Source: Pseudomonas azerbaijanoccidentalis (GTDB lineage Bacteria > Pseudomonadota > Gammaproteobacteria > Pseudomonadales > Pseudomonadaceae). Taken from it: a stretch of DNA of 64,000 bases. The translations under genes and the position numbers were made by a program. Each line of letters starts with the position of its first letter. Positions within the stretch are counted from its first letter, which is position 1. The notes beneath the pieces are model-generated. The model worked only from the letters and a program-made list of their open reading frames with translations, was not told the DNA's origin and did no database searches. The stretch lies in NCBI RefSeq assembly GCF_019145495.1, contig NZ_JAHSTU010000014.1:1-64000 (forward strand). Reading direction: 5' to 3'. Shown piece after piece: positions 17,393 through 25,820 of the stretch.

Positions 17393-19039
17393 ATGACTGT
17401 TCAAATGTCTCGCGCCATCAACAAGCGCTCCGGCGTCCAGCAGAATTTCATCGCGGATAATTCCGAGATCGGTTCTGTTGCCTCCGACTACAACGGCGGT
17501 TTTATTGGCCGTTTCACCCGTGGGCGCATCGATAAGGTTTTCCCGGTAACCCGCGAAAAGCTGGAGCGCAAACTGGGCGCGGCTGTAAGCCTGAGTGTTT
17601 CCGCCTTGGGCGAGGCACAGATTCAGGTTTATGAAGCGCTGCGCTATGGCACGCAACAGGCCATCGTGTCCCGCATGATCGCGACTGACGCAGTAAACAA
17701 GCTGCTGATCGCGACTGCAACGGTACCGGCGGAAGGTGGCGGCGCTGCGCCTGCTGTCTGGAGCGTTGGCCTCGAAAGCGAAGACCTGCCGGAAGGCGCT
17801 CTGATCGCGTTCAAGCACCTGGACTGCTTCAATGATGGCTTGACCTGCGAAATCAACGCCGAAGCGGCTGAGGACGCTCAGGGCGTGGCTACGCCGTCGA
17901 AAATCATTACCGTGCAGTTTGTGGACCCGGCCAGCGCCAAAGTGATCATTGGCCCGTTTACCGGCTCCCTGGATCCGCAGGCGAAAGATGAGTTCGGTAA
18001 CAGCAGCTACATCGGTGACGTGATCGACAAAGGCACCGATGACCTGGACGTGATCGAGGTCGCCTCCGGCGCTTCTGTACCGGTCACTTGTGGCTTCTAC
18101 GGCAAGTCCAACGGCAAGGCCAAGTTCTCTTCGGCGCTGCTGAATTACTTCACCGAAGGTCGGACCGTTTACACCGCGGCAGAAATGGAATCGGCGGTTG
18201 ATCGCCTGCGCCGGTCTCGCCCGAACTTCACCTACCTGAATGCGGGCGGTTCGGAAAACGTGGCGCTGCTGTCGTTGATGGCGGACCTGGGCAAAGAGAT
18301 CAACAAGCAGTTCCCGTTCGACGTGCCTGGCCGGCTTTCGCCAGAAGCAGCGGCGGCGTTCGTGCAGTCGATCGGCGCCAGCGTCAAAGAGCTGTACGGG
18401 CAGGCTTATTGGGCTCCGCTCAAGCGAGCGAACCCGATTGCCGGCGGCAAGGCGTTTTTCGGCACGTCTGGCCAGCAAATCGGATTGCGCTGCGCGCGCA
18501 ATGCTCAGGTGAACGCCAAAGGCATCGCGCCGCGTAACCGCGTGATCGCGGGCAGCGATTACGGTCTGGCCGGTACCGGCATTACCCAAACGCACGAGCC
18601 GTCGGATGATGAGCTGGAGCTGCTGGCGGAAAACCAGATTAACCCGTGCATCTTCAAGGACTACCCGAGCGGTGCGAAATACGCCTGGGTTGACTCGCTG
18701 ACCGGCGCGCAAACCACGGGTGCTACCAAGCTGATCGCCGTAGCTGAAATGGCGACCTTCCTGGATGACAAGGTAGCGGCCTTCGGCCAGGAAACCCTGC
18801 AAAAACCAATGAACGAATCGATCACGATGATGAGTCGTTTCTTGGGCACGCTGTTGCCGGCAGTTGAGTCCGCCAAGTGGCTCAATGGCACCGCTGAACT
18901 GGATGGCGCGGGCTGGCAGTACGAAGTCAAACGTAATGAGGCTATGCCTTATGACGAAATGATGGTGCTTTATGACGTCTGCTACGACGGCACGAACCGC
19001 ATCACCCGCGCGCAACAAACAATCGTCCGTCAGAGCTAA
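17393..19039 (+). CDS. Tail sheath protein
   Basis: A 548-residue protein. The N-terminus has the classic contractile-sheath opening: a conserved FIGRFTRGRIDKVFPVTREK block around residues 37-56 followed by a long helix and strand. The C-terminal half includes AEMATFLDDKVAAF and a final strand suited to inter-subunit donation. Size fits myovirus sheaths. It makes this a contractile-tailed phage. It is preceded by a GGGGG ribosome site and lies in the late operon. Confidence 0.78.
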   Translation: MTVQMSRAINKRSGVQQNFIADNSEIGSVASDYNGGFIGRFTRGRIDKVFPVTREKLERKLGAAVSLSVSALGEAQIQVYEALRYGTQQAIVSRMIATDAVNKLLIATATVPAEGGGAAPAVWSVGLESEDLPEGALIAFKHLDCFNDGLTCEINAEAAEDAQGVATPSKIITVQFVDPASAKVIIGPFTGSLDPQAKDEFGNSSYIGDVIDKGTDDLDVIEVASGASVPVTCGFYGKSNGKAKFSSALLNYFTEGRTVYTAAEMESAVDRLRRSRPNFTYLNAGGSENVALLSLMADLGKEINKQFPFDVPGRLSPEAAAAFVQSIGASVKELYGQAYWAPLKRANPIAGGKAFFGTSGQQIGLRCARNAQVNAKGIAPRNRVIAGSDYGLAGTGITQTHEPSDDELELLAENQINPCIFKDYPSGAKYAWVDSLTGAQTTGATKLIAVAEMATFLDDKVAAFGQETLQKPMNESITMMSRFLGTLLPAVESAKWLNGTAELDGAGWQYEVKRNEAMPYDEMMVLYDVCYDGTNRITRAQQTIVRQS

Positions 19040-19051
19040 GGGGAGACGTAC

Positions 19052-19771
19052 ATGAATATGCTGAGAGACGTTCTGAAAAACTCGAATGCCGTTGCGACGG
19101 CAGTTCAAAAGGCCAATGAAGGCAACAATGCCCCGGACAACAAGGGGAACATGCTCGACAACGCCAACGAGAACAACAACGACGCAGTACCGGAAATTGT
19201 CTTTACCGAAGACATGCGCCTGGACGCCACCCGCGTGATCGCCGAGTGGGCGCAGACCGATGATCTGGGCGACGACGAAGGCTATGGCGATCGTCTGCTG
19301 GCGCTGATCGTCGGTACCGCCGCGCACAGCGATAACGACCTGACCGAAGACGAAGTGGAATACGCCGGCATGGTTGCCGAGGTGGTTGGCGACTACCTGT
19401 CGGACAAGGGCATTCCTGACGACGATCTGGATGCGCTGTTTAACGATGGCAAGTTCGACAACGACGTGGCTGAGCGTGTGCACGAAGCGCTGCTGGACAA
19501 ACTGCCTGATGGCGAAGACGCCATGATGGACGATGCTGGCCGTTTTGTGGACGGTGAAGACGACGCCACCATGCTCGATGCGACCTATCGCAAGAAGATC
19601 GTGGTGCGTGGTGGCAAGAAGGTGCGCATCAACAAGCGCATTGCCGGCACCGTGCGTTTGACCGCGGCGCAGAAGTCGGCGGTTCGCAAGATGCAGCGCA
19701 AGGCCTTCAGCGGTACCGCGAAGATCAAGCGTGCGAAGTCCATGCGCCTGCGCAAGAAAATGAGCCTGTAA
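19052..19771 (+). CDS. Acidic/basic structural protein with processing motifs (239 aa)
   Basis: Residues 40-170 are strongly acidic (many Asp), while the last 60 are strongly basic (KIVVRGGKKVRINKR and a Lys/Arg tail). MLDNA begins at residue 34 and MLDAT at residue 174, both matching the motif repeated in the prohead protease. A protein cut at those sites would release an acidic core and a basic C-terminal fragment, as in some internal head proteins. Function otherwise unknown. Confidence 0.65.
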   Translation: MNMLRDVLKNSNAVATAVQKANEGNNAPDNKGNMLDNANENNNDAVPEIVFTEDMRLDATRVIAEWAQTDDLGDDEGYGDRLLALIVGTAAHSDNDLTEDEVEYAGMVAEVVGDYLSDKGIPDDDLDALFNDGKFDNDVAERVHEALLDKLPDGEDAMMDDAGRFVDGEDDATMLDATYRKKIVVRGGKKVRINKRIAGTVRLTAAQKSAVRKMQRKAFSGTAKIKRAKSMRLRKKMSL

Positions 19772-19774
19772 CCC

Positions 19775-20938
19775 ATGGCTGACTTTAGCTTTGACAAGGC
19801 CGGGGCGCTGGTTTCCAGCTCCCTCAAGGGTGTGACCGGCACCCTGGCCGGCAGCACGTCGAACAAACTGCTAGGGTCAGCCGCCACCACTGTCGGTCGG
19901 GTGGGAGAGGGGGTTATCGGCGGTGTTGCCCGGCAAGCGGAAAACACGCTTGCGGGGTTCGTCGGCGGTAAAGAGAACCTGAACCTGCTCAAAGGTGGCG
20001 CGGAAAAGGTGACCGGCACCGTCTCGGCGCTTTGGAACGGTGAAACCACCTTTTCCGAAGTGGGCGAGAAAATCAGCGGCAGTGTTTCTGAATTTCTTGA
20101 TGGTGACACCGCCGCCTCCGGGTTGGGCGGTGTCGCCGATTCGTTGCTGGGCCTGAAGGTGTCCAGTAATGACCTGGGCAGCGATTGGGGGAGCCTGTCG
20201 CCGCTGCTGATGGCGCGCATGTTTGTATGCGACTCCAAAGGTGTGGCGGACATCAGGGAATACGAAGGCGTCTATGGTGCGATGGAAGAGGGCTCGTTTG
20301 AAGCGACCTTCAACTGGCAAAGCCCCTTCGAAAACATGGGGCCCGAAACCAAGGCGCCAGCGCTGACGGCAATGATTCAAAGCGGCTCGCTGGTGCCGGT
20401 GCTCAATGCGTTGCAGGCAGTCAACCCGGACCCGAACGGCAAGATCGGCGCCATGCTCGACACCGGCGCCGACAAGCTCAAGAAGGCGGTGCACGAGCTG
20501 GAAGGCCGCACCGGGATGACAAAGCTCAATTCGCGCCAGGTGTTCAGCGGCATGCCGCCGGCACGCGTTAACTTTAGTATCCATTTTCGAGCTACCACCG
20601 ACGCGGCTAAGGAGGTCGAGGCTCCCCTGCAACGCCTGATGGAGTGGGTTTTTCCGCAGGAGTTGGCGGAAGAGGGGATTTTGTCCGAGGTGCTGCAAAC
20701 CACGCGCGATTTGGATAGCTTCATCAAGGCGCTATTCCCATCGCTCACGCCCAAGCTACTTGGCCTTACCTATGCCGGGCGCACCGCTTCGCCGATGGTT
20801 GTAGAGTCGATCAGCTACCCGCTGACCGGTCCCAAGGATGACAGGGGCAACTTCATCGACCTGACGGTGCAAGTGAGCATGGCCACACTGACGGCGCTGG
20901 ACCGGCCAGACATCAAGCGTTTCTTTGCCCGATCCTGA
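19775..20938 (+). CDS. Putative tail/baseplate structural protein (387 aa)
   Basis: The first 140 residues are Gly/Ser/Ala/Thr-rich with weak amphipathic helices. The C-terminal 240 residues form an alpha/beta domain ending in SPMVVESISYPLTGP and NFIDLTVQVSMATLTALD, a pattern I associate with tail-tube-initiator or baseplate-cap proteins of contractile tails (T4 gp48/gp54-like role). The gene is followed by a terminator. Exact role uncertain. Confidence 0.55.
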   Translation: MADFSFDKAGALVSSSLKGVTGTLAGSTSNKLLGSAATTVGRVGEGVIGGVARQAENTLAGFVGGKENLNLLKGGAEKVTGTVSALWNGETTFSEVGEKISGSVSEFLDGDTAASGLGGVADSLLGLKVSSNDLGSDWGSLSPLLMARMFVCDSKGVADIREYEGVYGAMEEGSFEATFNWQSPFENMGPETKAPALTAMIQSGSLVPVLNALQAVNPDPNGKIGAMLDTGADKLKKAVHELEGRTGMTKLNSRQVFSGMPPARVNFSIHFRATTDAAKEVEAPLQRLMEWVFPQELAEEGILSEVLQTTRDLDSFIKALFPSLTPKLLGLTYAGRTASPMVVESISYPLTGPKDDRGNFIDLTVQVSMATLTALDRPDIKRFFARS

Positions 20939-20953
20939 CCGGGAAAGCATGCA

Positions 20954-20980
20954 AACCCCGCCACTCGGCGGGTTTTTTTA
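20954..20980 (+). terminator. Intrinsic terminator
   Basis: AACCCCGCC-ACTC-GGCGGGTT with seven T residues (20954-20979, one unpaired C). It ends the capsid-sheath transcript. Confidence 0.88.
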
Positions 20981-21023
20981 TGCCTGATCATTGGCCTGAA
21001 TACACACAATCAGGGGCGCCCCG

Positions 21024-21494
21024 ATGACGGTCAATTCTCATGTTGTTCTTTCGAGCACGTTTCAAAACATCCACGACCTGGGGCGCAAAGCTTCGACCGC
21101 TGACGCGGTGCTGGTCATCCACGGGCACGAGAACATTCAGCTGTTGATCAAGCAGTTCCCTTGGCCGGTCGCGACTCCCAAAGACATGATGGAGTTCTAC
21201 GGGCCGAACGGGCAGTTGATGGTGCAACCTCAGAACGCCAAGACCAAGTTTGAAGGTCCGGTGGCGATGTATGAAGTGGTTGCGGGCACCGTAAGTGACG
21301 CCCTGATCGCGCTCATCGAGAGCGGCGCGCAGTTTGATGCTACGGCTTACCGTGGGCGTCCGGACGACTACACCCGCAAGGAAGAGATCCTGAAGGCGTC
21401 CATGGTCATGGATACGCCAGATATCGACTGGGAAAACGATACGCCGCTGCTGTACGCCGGCACGCTGCACTTCCATTGGTTCGCCAACAAGTAA
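21024..21494 (+). CDS. Putative tail tube-like protein (156 aa)
   Basis: A beta-rich 156-residue protein in the tail cluster downstream of the sheath gene. Strand-forming stretches (AVLVIHGHENIQLLIKQF, GPVAMYEVVAGTV, LLYAGTLHFHWF) and size fit a tail tube monomer, whose gene commonly follows that of the sheath. No decisive signature, so the call is positional. Confidence 0.45.
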   Translation: MTVNSHVVLSSTFQNIHDLGRKASTADAVLVIHGHENIQLLIKQFPWPVATPKDMMEFYGPNGQLMVQPQNAKTKFEGPVAMYEVVAGTVSDALIALIESGAQFDATAYRGRPDDYTRKEEILKASMVMDTPDIDWENDTPLLYAGTLHFHWFANK

Positions 21495-21503
21495 GGGGCG
21501 GCC

Positions 21504-21893
21504 ATGAAGATCAGCGCGTTGGTTGCCCAATACGTGGCGGTACTGCCGATCGGTTGCATTCTGACTGAGCAGCAGATTGAGCGTCATCTGCTCAGCGCCA
21601 CGCGGTTCTATTACGGCTGCGCAGACCTGGCCAGCGGTGAACCTGTGGGCGCCGACGCGCTGATTGCCACCAATGCGGCCCAAGACGTGGACCTGAGCGA
21701 GAGCGAACTAACGCTCATCAGGCCGCTGTGGGATCTGTACATGGAGAAGGAAAACAGCATGGCGCTGGAGGCTTCACGCACGCAAGGTGCGGAGCTGTTT
21801 GGCCGGGCGGTGGCTGAGGTGCAAATGAGCATCCAGGACTACGAACTGCGGCTGCCTCAGATGGCGTTCTGTGAAGAGTGGGTGACCATCTGA
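21504..21893 (+). CDS. Tail-cluster protein of unknown function (129 aa)
   Basis: Mostly helical, with a short N-terminal hydrophobic stretch (LVAQYVAVLPIGCILT) and a Glu/Gln-rich C-terminal half. The stop overlaps the next start (TGATG). Its size and place are compatible with a head-tail connector or tail terminator; not assigned. Confidence 0.55.
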   Translation: MKISALVAQYVAVLPIGCILTEQQIERHLLSATRFYYGCADLASGEPVGADALIATNAAQDVDLSESELTLIRPLWDLYMEKENSMALEASRTQGAELFGRAVAEVQMSIQDYELRLPQMAFCEEWVTI

Positions 21894-22597
21894 TGGGCAG
21901 CATTTTCGAACGCCTGGGCTATCAGGCGGCGGGTAAGGTCGCTGGCGCTCTCAGTGCGTCGGCGCCGGTGATCAAGTACACCAAGATCGCCGGCAATTTG
22001 CTCAACGGCAACCTGTCCGGCGCCGCCAATGGCCTGATGGATAACTTCTTTGGGGCATCCAGTGAGTACGGCGGCGGCAACGTTGCGTTGGCTGGTACCA
22101 GTTGGGCGACGTTGTACGCCATGTTTCAGGAGTCGATGGACGTCCTGCGCGAGCGCTCAAACCTCTGGCATGTGCTGGTGGAGCCGATCGGCAAGGTCGG
22201 GGCCCCGCGCATAAACCTGCTTGCCACGGAGTTCAGCTATAACGGCGTGCAGCTGGGGTACGAGACGAAGAAAATCGGTTCCGGTTTCACTCAGGTGCCG
22301 ACGGGATCCGACCCGGTAGAGTTGACCATGACGTGCTACGACGTGGACGGCGAGATCAAGTCCTGGTTTGAAAACCTCAAGCGCCAGCACGCACACCCTG
22401 ATGGCACATTCGGCTTGCCGGGCGACTACGCCAATACCTTCACCATTACCCACGGCGCCATTGAAGAGGGCCGCGGTTATTCGAATTCGTGGGTTCTGGT
22501 CCCTGTGAGCTGCCAAGTGGCGCAAAACCGGGCCGTCGAAGAGTTTTCGGCGCTGAACCTTACCTTTACTCAATACGAATCGTTCGGGGCTCTATGA
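21893..22597 (+). CDS. Putative tail tube / baseplate tube-like protein (234 aa)
   Basis: Start ATG 21893 overlaps the preceding stop. After a Gly/Ala/Asn-rich N-terminus, residues 70-234 form a beta-barrel-like domain (RINLLATEFSYNGVQLGYE, DPVELTMTCYDVDGEIKSW) with the order of strands seen in gp19/tube-type proteins, ending in LNLTFTQYESF. A tube initiator or baseplate hub component is also possible. The next gene starts at its stop (ATGA). Confidence 0.5.
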   Translation: MGSIFERLGYQAAGKVAGALSASAPVIKYTKIAGNLLNGNLSGAANGLMDNFFGASSEYGGGNVALAGTSWATLYAMFQESMDVLRERSNLWHVLVEPIGKVGAPRINLLATEFSYNGVQLGYETKKIGSGFTQVPTGSDPVELTMTCYDVDGEIKSWFENLKRQHAHPDGTFGLPGDYANTFTITHGAIEEGRGYSNSWVLVPVSCQVAQNRAVEEFSALNLTFTQYESFGAL

Positions 22598-23436
22598 AGT
22601 CAATTCAACCCGTGCACACGCTGCGCATTTCAGTTCAACCACGCGAACTGGAGATTGGCCAGGTGCAGGAACTGTGCGCCATCCCTTACCGTTTTTCGCA
22701 GCGAACCATCACCGCGTTCCTCAAGGCCGCCTGTGAGCACATCCCGCGCCCGGCGGGGAAGCTGCAAGTGGTTGATCCGTTGCTGTGGTCCGTCAACGAG
22801 CGCATGAACGTCGTGATTTTCTACCTGGCGGCGATGCTGGACGATGGCCCTGACTTCGCGCTGGGCGAGGGCAAGTTGCATGACTACCTGCTGGCGGATA
22901 CCGACTACCTGGAGTTCGTCGAGTTTGACCACGGCGGGGATATTCACCACTGCACGCCGCTGCACGGCTACCAAGCCGAAGCGATCGAAACCATGGTTGA
23001 GACAGGCGTATTACCTAAGACCTATTTCGGCTGGCAGTTGGGCGTGATGTCGGCGTGTATCCGTGGGGTCAATGAGACGCCGATTGAGTACGTCGATCCC
23101 GCGTCCTACAGCAAAGCGCTGCTGTTGAAGATCAATGCGCTCAAGAAGTGCCCGGAAACCGAGTTTGTGCAGCTGTTCGACGCCTACTCACAGGCCTCGC
23201 TCAAACTTCAGCACTTTGTGCACGCGGTATTCAACGCGCAGGGCGTGCTGGCGGCGCAAGTAACCGAACCGGACGAATCGACGGGGGTGCCTGAATTGGG
23301 TCCGGCCCGATTTCACCCTCGTACCGGAATCAGCCGAGGGGCGTGTGAGCTTCTGGAAGCAGATGATCAATACGAAGGCGGACTTGGCTCTGTACTTTCG
23401 CCAGGATCTGGCCACGGCCAGCCGGCTGCCGCTTAG
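22594..23436 (+). CDS. Tail assembly chaperone, zero-frame product (G-like)
   Basis: A 280-residue protein starting at ATG 22594 (coupled to the upstream stop). It has no virion-like motifs; the interpretation as the zero-frame chaperone rests on its overlap with a second frame (to 23596) that is open only from 23264 onward and encodes a sequence typical of the T part of G/GT chaperones. A GGGGGTG slip site lies at 23283-23289. In most phages this pair precedes the tape measure gene; here the tape measure is far away at 60856. Confidence 0.6.
   Translation: MKSIQPVHTLRISVQPRELEIGQVQELCAIPYRFSQRTITAFLKAACEHIPRPAGKLQVVDPLLWSVNERMNVVIFYLAAMLDDGPDFALGEGKLHDYLLADTDYLEFVEFDHGGDIHHCTPLHGYQAEAIETMVETGVLPKTYFGWQLGVMSACIRGVNETPIEYVDPASYSKALLLKINALKKCPETEFVQLFDAYSQASLKLQHFVHAVFNAQGVLAAQVTEPDESTGVPELGPARFHPRTGISRGACELLEADDQYEGGLGSVLSPGSGHGQPAAA
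23283..23289 (+). promoter_or_regulatory. Candidate programmed frameshift site GGGGGTG
   Basis: A run of five G residues ending in GTG sits 20 bases after the last stop (TAA 23261) in the T frame and before the zero-frame stop at 23434. A -2 (or +1) slip there joins the two frames. Mu uses a -2 shift at a G-run in the equivalent gene pair, as I recall. Confidence 0.55.
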
Positions 23437-23596
23437 CGAAGTCAACGCGCTGTTTGAATGTTCGGCCTATCAGAACTGGAAAAAGAGCCAGGAAAACCAG
23501 AACAAAGGCCTGTCCGCCATCCTTGGCGGCATCAACAACGTGATCAAGGGCCTGAACATGCTCGGCGGTGTCTTGAGCCGTCGCCCACGGCGCTGA
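23288..23596 (+). CDS. Tail assembly chaperone frameshift extension (T-like)
   Basis: In the shifted frame the sequence continues as CLNWVRPDFTLVPESAEGR then SFWKQMINTK, DLALYFRQDLATASRLPLSE and a Trp-containing helix, which is the usual look of the T portion (a short helical domain with a Trp and a Pro-Leu-Ser-Glu turn). An internal GTG at 23345 could alternatively start an 83-residue free protein, but the open reading upstream of it back to the G-run favours fusion. It is the last gene before the lysis cassette. Confidence 0.6.
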   Translation, partial: CLNWVRPDFTLVPESAEGRVSFWKQMINTKADLALYFRQDLATASRLPLSEVNALFECSAYQNWKKSQENQNKGLSAILGGINNVIKGLNMLGGVLSRRPRR

Positions 23597-23676
23597 CCGC
23601 GCAAACCCCCACCCGGAACGTGCGCATGGCTACCTGAAAATGATGGCCATGTGCTTATGGGTAATGGGATCGGGAT

Positions 23677-23991
23677 ATGGCCTCGCAGGTTTGGGAAAAC
23701 CCGGTGGTGAAGTGGGTAATGAACGCCTCGCAGGTGCTGTTCATCACCTTCATCTGCTGGCTGGGCAGCAACATCGGCTCTTCGGTGACTGCGTTCAGCA
23801 ACAAGCTGGACAAGGTGGCGCTGTCGATCGCGGAGATTGCTGCAAAGCAGGCCTTGGCCGACCGTGACGTGGCTGCATTGACGCAGCGCGTGGGCAAGCT
23901 GGAAAGCAAAAACGAGACGCTGGAGCAGCTGGTGGCTCGCCTCGGCTTCAAGGTTGAACAACTGGAGCGGGAGAGCCCTCATGGCCGGTAA
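23677..23991 (+). CDS. Membrane-anchored coiled-coil protein of the lysis cassette
   Basis: A 104-residue protein with one N-terminal membrane segment (about residues 17-36, SQVLFITFICWLGSNIG) and a long Lys/Glu/Leu coiled coil in the remainder. It overlaps the endolysin gene by 11 bases. It could be a holin of single-span type, an antiholin or a hemolysin XhlA-like membrane protein; a separate two-span holin candidate lies downstream. Confidence 0.65.
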   Translation: MASQVWENPVVKWVMNASQVLFITFICWLGSNIGSSVTAFSNKLDKVALSIAEIAAKQALADRDVAALTQRVGKLESKNETLEQLVARLGFKVEQLERESPHGR

Positions 23992-24676
23992 CGAACTGGT
24001 AACGCTAGGCCAGCTGCAAGCGCTGTGCATCACGCAAGACGGACGCGTGGCATGCGCCAAGTACCTGGCCCCCCTCAATGCCGCGATGCGGCGTTTCAAG
24101 ATCACCACTTACCCGCGTATCACCATGTTCCTGGCGCAGATTGCTCATGAATCGGGTGACTTCATCCGTGTGACTGAAGGCCTGAATTACAGCGCCTACG
24201 GGCTGGCCAGCACTTGGCCAAGTCGTTACGCCGTGCCGGATGGAAAGGGCGGTTACGTCAAGGTGATGGTGGAGGGCAAGCCGCGCAACAAGCCGAATGC
24301 TGTTGCCTTGCAGATCGAGCGCAAGCCGGAAGCGATCGCTAACAGCGCCTATGCCAACCGGTTCGGCAATGGTGCTGAAGCGAGTGGTGACGGCTGGCGG
24401 TACCGCGGCGCCGGACTCAAGCAGCTGACCTTCAAAGACAACCACCTGGAGTTTGGCAAGGCGGTCGGCCTGGAGCTGTCGCTGGTACCGGACTACTTGC
24501 GGTTGCCCGAAGGCGCGGCGCTGTCGGCGGGCTGGTACTGGTTTTCGCGCGGGCTCAACGAGCTGGCCGATGCCGGCAATTTCAAAATGATCACCGAGAA
24601 GATCAACGGCGGCCAGATCGGGGCGTCTCAACGCCTTGTGTATCTCGAGCGCGCACAGAGGGCGATGTCCGCATGA
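23981..24676 (+). CDS. Endolysin, glycoside hydrolase family 19
   Basis: A 231-residue GH19 (chitinase-like) lysozyme starting at ATG 23981. Key features are AQIAHESGDF with the catalytic Glu, the EGLNYSAYGL block, ANRFGNG, and WRYRGAGLKQLTFKDNH, the standard order in phage GH19 endolysins. There is no signal peptide, so release needs the holin. It is coupled to the next gene by ATGA overlap. Confidence 0.9.
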   Translation: MAGNELVTLGQLQALCITQDGRVACAKYLAPLNAAMRRFKITTYPRITMFLAQIAHESGDFIRVTEGLNYSAYGLASTWPSRYAVPDGKGGYVKVMVEGKPRNKPNAVALQIERKPEAIANSAYANRFGNGAEASGDGWRYRGAGLKQLTFKDNHLEFGKAVGLELSLVPDYLRLPEGAALSAGWYWFSRGLNELADAGNFKMITEKINGGQIGASQRLVYLERAQRAMSA

Positions 24677-24993
24677 ACGCATTCTTGCGCTGGATGGGGC
24701 GATTTGTTGAAGAGGGCACCACCGGCAGGCCGTCGGTGAAGCGCTTCGGCTTCGCACTGTGCGTCACGGTGCTGTCCGCCGTGATCGGGTTGTTCGGTGG
24801 CGTGATGGGCGGCGTGGCCTGGATGGCGCACGGCAGCGCTCAAGCCATCGAGCTTGTGCGGATCATCGCCAGTTCGCTGGAAGTCATTTCGGGGATGGTG
24901 CTGGCGTCCGTCACTACCGGTTACGTCGCCGGCAAGGCGGTGGAGCGGCCCCGCAAAGAGCTGCAATCACCTGATGAGGCTGCAAAGCCGTAA
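24673..24993 (+). CDS. Holin-like two-span membrane protein
   Basis: A 106-residue protein with two hydrophobic helices (about 28-50, FALCVTVLSAVIGLFGGVMG, and about 66-88, LEVISGMVLASVTTGYVAG), short charged ends and a polar C-terminus. Size, topology and place directly after the endolysin fit a holin. Confidence 0.75.
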   Translation: MNAFLRWMGRFVEEGTTGRPSVKRFGFALCVTVLSAVIGLFGGVMGGVAWMAHGSAQAIELVRIIASSLEVISGMVLASVTTGYVAGKAVERPRKELQSPDEAAKP

Positions 24994-25020
24994 CGGAGCG
25001 CGCAGGCGCCGGGGTAAATC

Positions 25021-25482
25021 ATGATTTCAATCGGTTGGACGGTTGGCGGCGCTGGGGTTTTGGTGGCGTTGCTGTCGCTGTGGTCGTTGGACCACTCACA
25101 AATGGCCAAAGAGGCGGCATTGCGGGACGTCGCTACCCTCACGGAAGCGAACGGCACCCTGGACGCACACAACAAGGAGCTGGCGCGAGTCGTGGCCGAT
25201 CGCGCTGAGTTGCAGCAGCAAATCACGGAAGTCAGCCGCACCACGCAGCGGCTGAATACCGCACTCGACACGCAGTCCGCCCTGATATCCCGCAACCTTG
25301 AAGAGTTAAAGCGCAATGACAAAGCGATTGCTGATTACCTCCGCCAGCCTGTGCCTGTTGCTCTTGGGCTGCGCTACGCCCGTCCAGAAACCACCGACCC
25401 CGCTGCTTATCGCGCCGCCGCTGCCGGTGTGCAGCCTAGTGCCGTGTCGACTGCCGGGGCGCCCGCCGTTACTGCTCAATGA
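25021..25482 (+). CDS. Rz-like inner-membrane spanin
   Basis: A 153-residue protein with an N-terminal membrane anchor (GWTVGGAGVLVALLSLW) and a long periplasmic coiled coil. The o-spanin gene starts inside it in another frame, the hallmark nested arrangement of Rz/Rz1. Confidence 0.85.
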   Translation: MISIGWTVGGAGVLVALLSLWSLDHSQMAKEAALRDVATLTEANGTLDAHNKELARVVADRAELQQQITEVSRTTQRLNTALDTQSALISRNLEELKRNDKAIADYLRQPVPVALGLRYARPETTDPAAYRAAAAGVQPSAVSTAGAPAVTAQ

Positions 25483-25642
25483 TGCGCCGTACAGCGCAAT
25501 TGATGAGACAGAAGACGCGCTGACCAAGTGCGCCGCACAGGTGCTGGACTGCATTGGAAAGCAGGAAGCCGCTATGCGTGTCGGGCAAGGGAGTGGTGCG
25601 CCGATCGGCGTTTTGAAGGGGGCGCCCCCCAAAAGCCAGTGA
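25316..25642 (+). CDS. Rz1-like outer-membrane spanin lipoprotein
   Basis: A 108-residue lipoprotein with lipobox LLLGC near residue 19, followed by a Pro-rich stretch, as in Rz1. It starts within the Rz frame and continues 160 bases past the Rz stop, so it is longer than lambda Rz1. With Rz it disrupts the outer membrane at the end of lysis. Confidence 0.85.
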   Translation: MTKRLLITSASLCLLLLGCATPVQKPPTPLLIAPPLPVCSLVPCRLPGRPPLLLNDAPYSAIDETEDALTKCAAQVLDCIGKQEAAMRVGQGSGAPIGVLKGAPPKSQ

Positions 25643-25652
25643 ACGGACTTTT

Positions 25653-25686
25653 CCGGACAAATCATGTCCGGGGATAGCGTTTTTGC
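25653..25686. promoter_or_regulatory. Dyad CCGGACA-N5-TGTCCGG with overlapping TGTCCGGGGATA and AAAACGCTAT motifs
   Basis: Arms CCGGACA (25653-25659) and TGTCCGG (25665-25671) are perfect. The right arm extends to TGTCCGGGGATA, a motif repeated elsewhere, and the following bases ATAGCGTTTTT are the reverse complement of a second repeated box (AAAAACGCTAT). Both are regulator-site candidates. The site lies between the lysis cassette and the convergent integrase gene. Confidence 0.55.
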
Positions 25687-25751
25687 TAGCAATAGGCCAC
25701 TAAAAGGCGCTTGGCGCGGGGAGGAATGGAGGGGGAGAGCGGTAGGGATAA

Positions 25752-25774
25752 CCTGGCGGGTGTTGCCCGCCAGG
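25752..25774. other. Perfect 9-bp hairpin between lysis and integrase genes
   Basis: CCTGGCGGG-TGTTG-CCCGCCAGG has no T run on either strand. It may terminate or separate convergent transcripts, or be part of an attachment region. Confidence 0.5.
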
Positions 25775-25785
25775 CTGATTTGGTG

Positions 25786-25820
25786 CGTGTCAATTTATGT
25801 GAAATGTCGTGTCAATTTAT
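25786..25820. repeat. 13-bp direct repeats at the 3' end of the integrase gene
   Basis: CGTGTCAATTTAT occurs at 25786-25798 and 25808-25820, in the same direction and exactly 22 bases apart (about two helical turns). AT-rich direct repeats next to an integrase are candidate arm-type sites of attP. The core crossover sequence could not be identified. Confidence 0.45.

Noticed and set aside
17225..19483. Minus-strand frame of about 750 codons opposite the sheath gene
   Set aside because: Shadow frame across three real plus-strand genes; composition is the reverse-complement bias of the sheath gene and it has no start signals.
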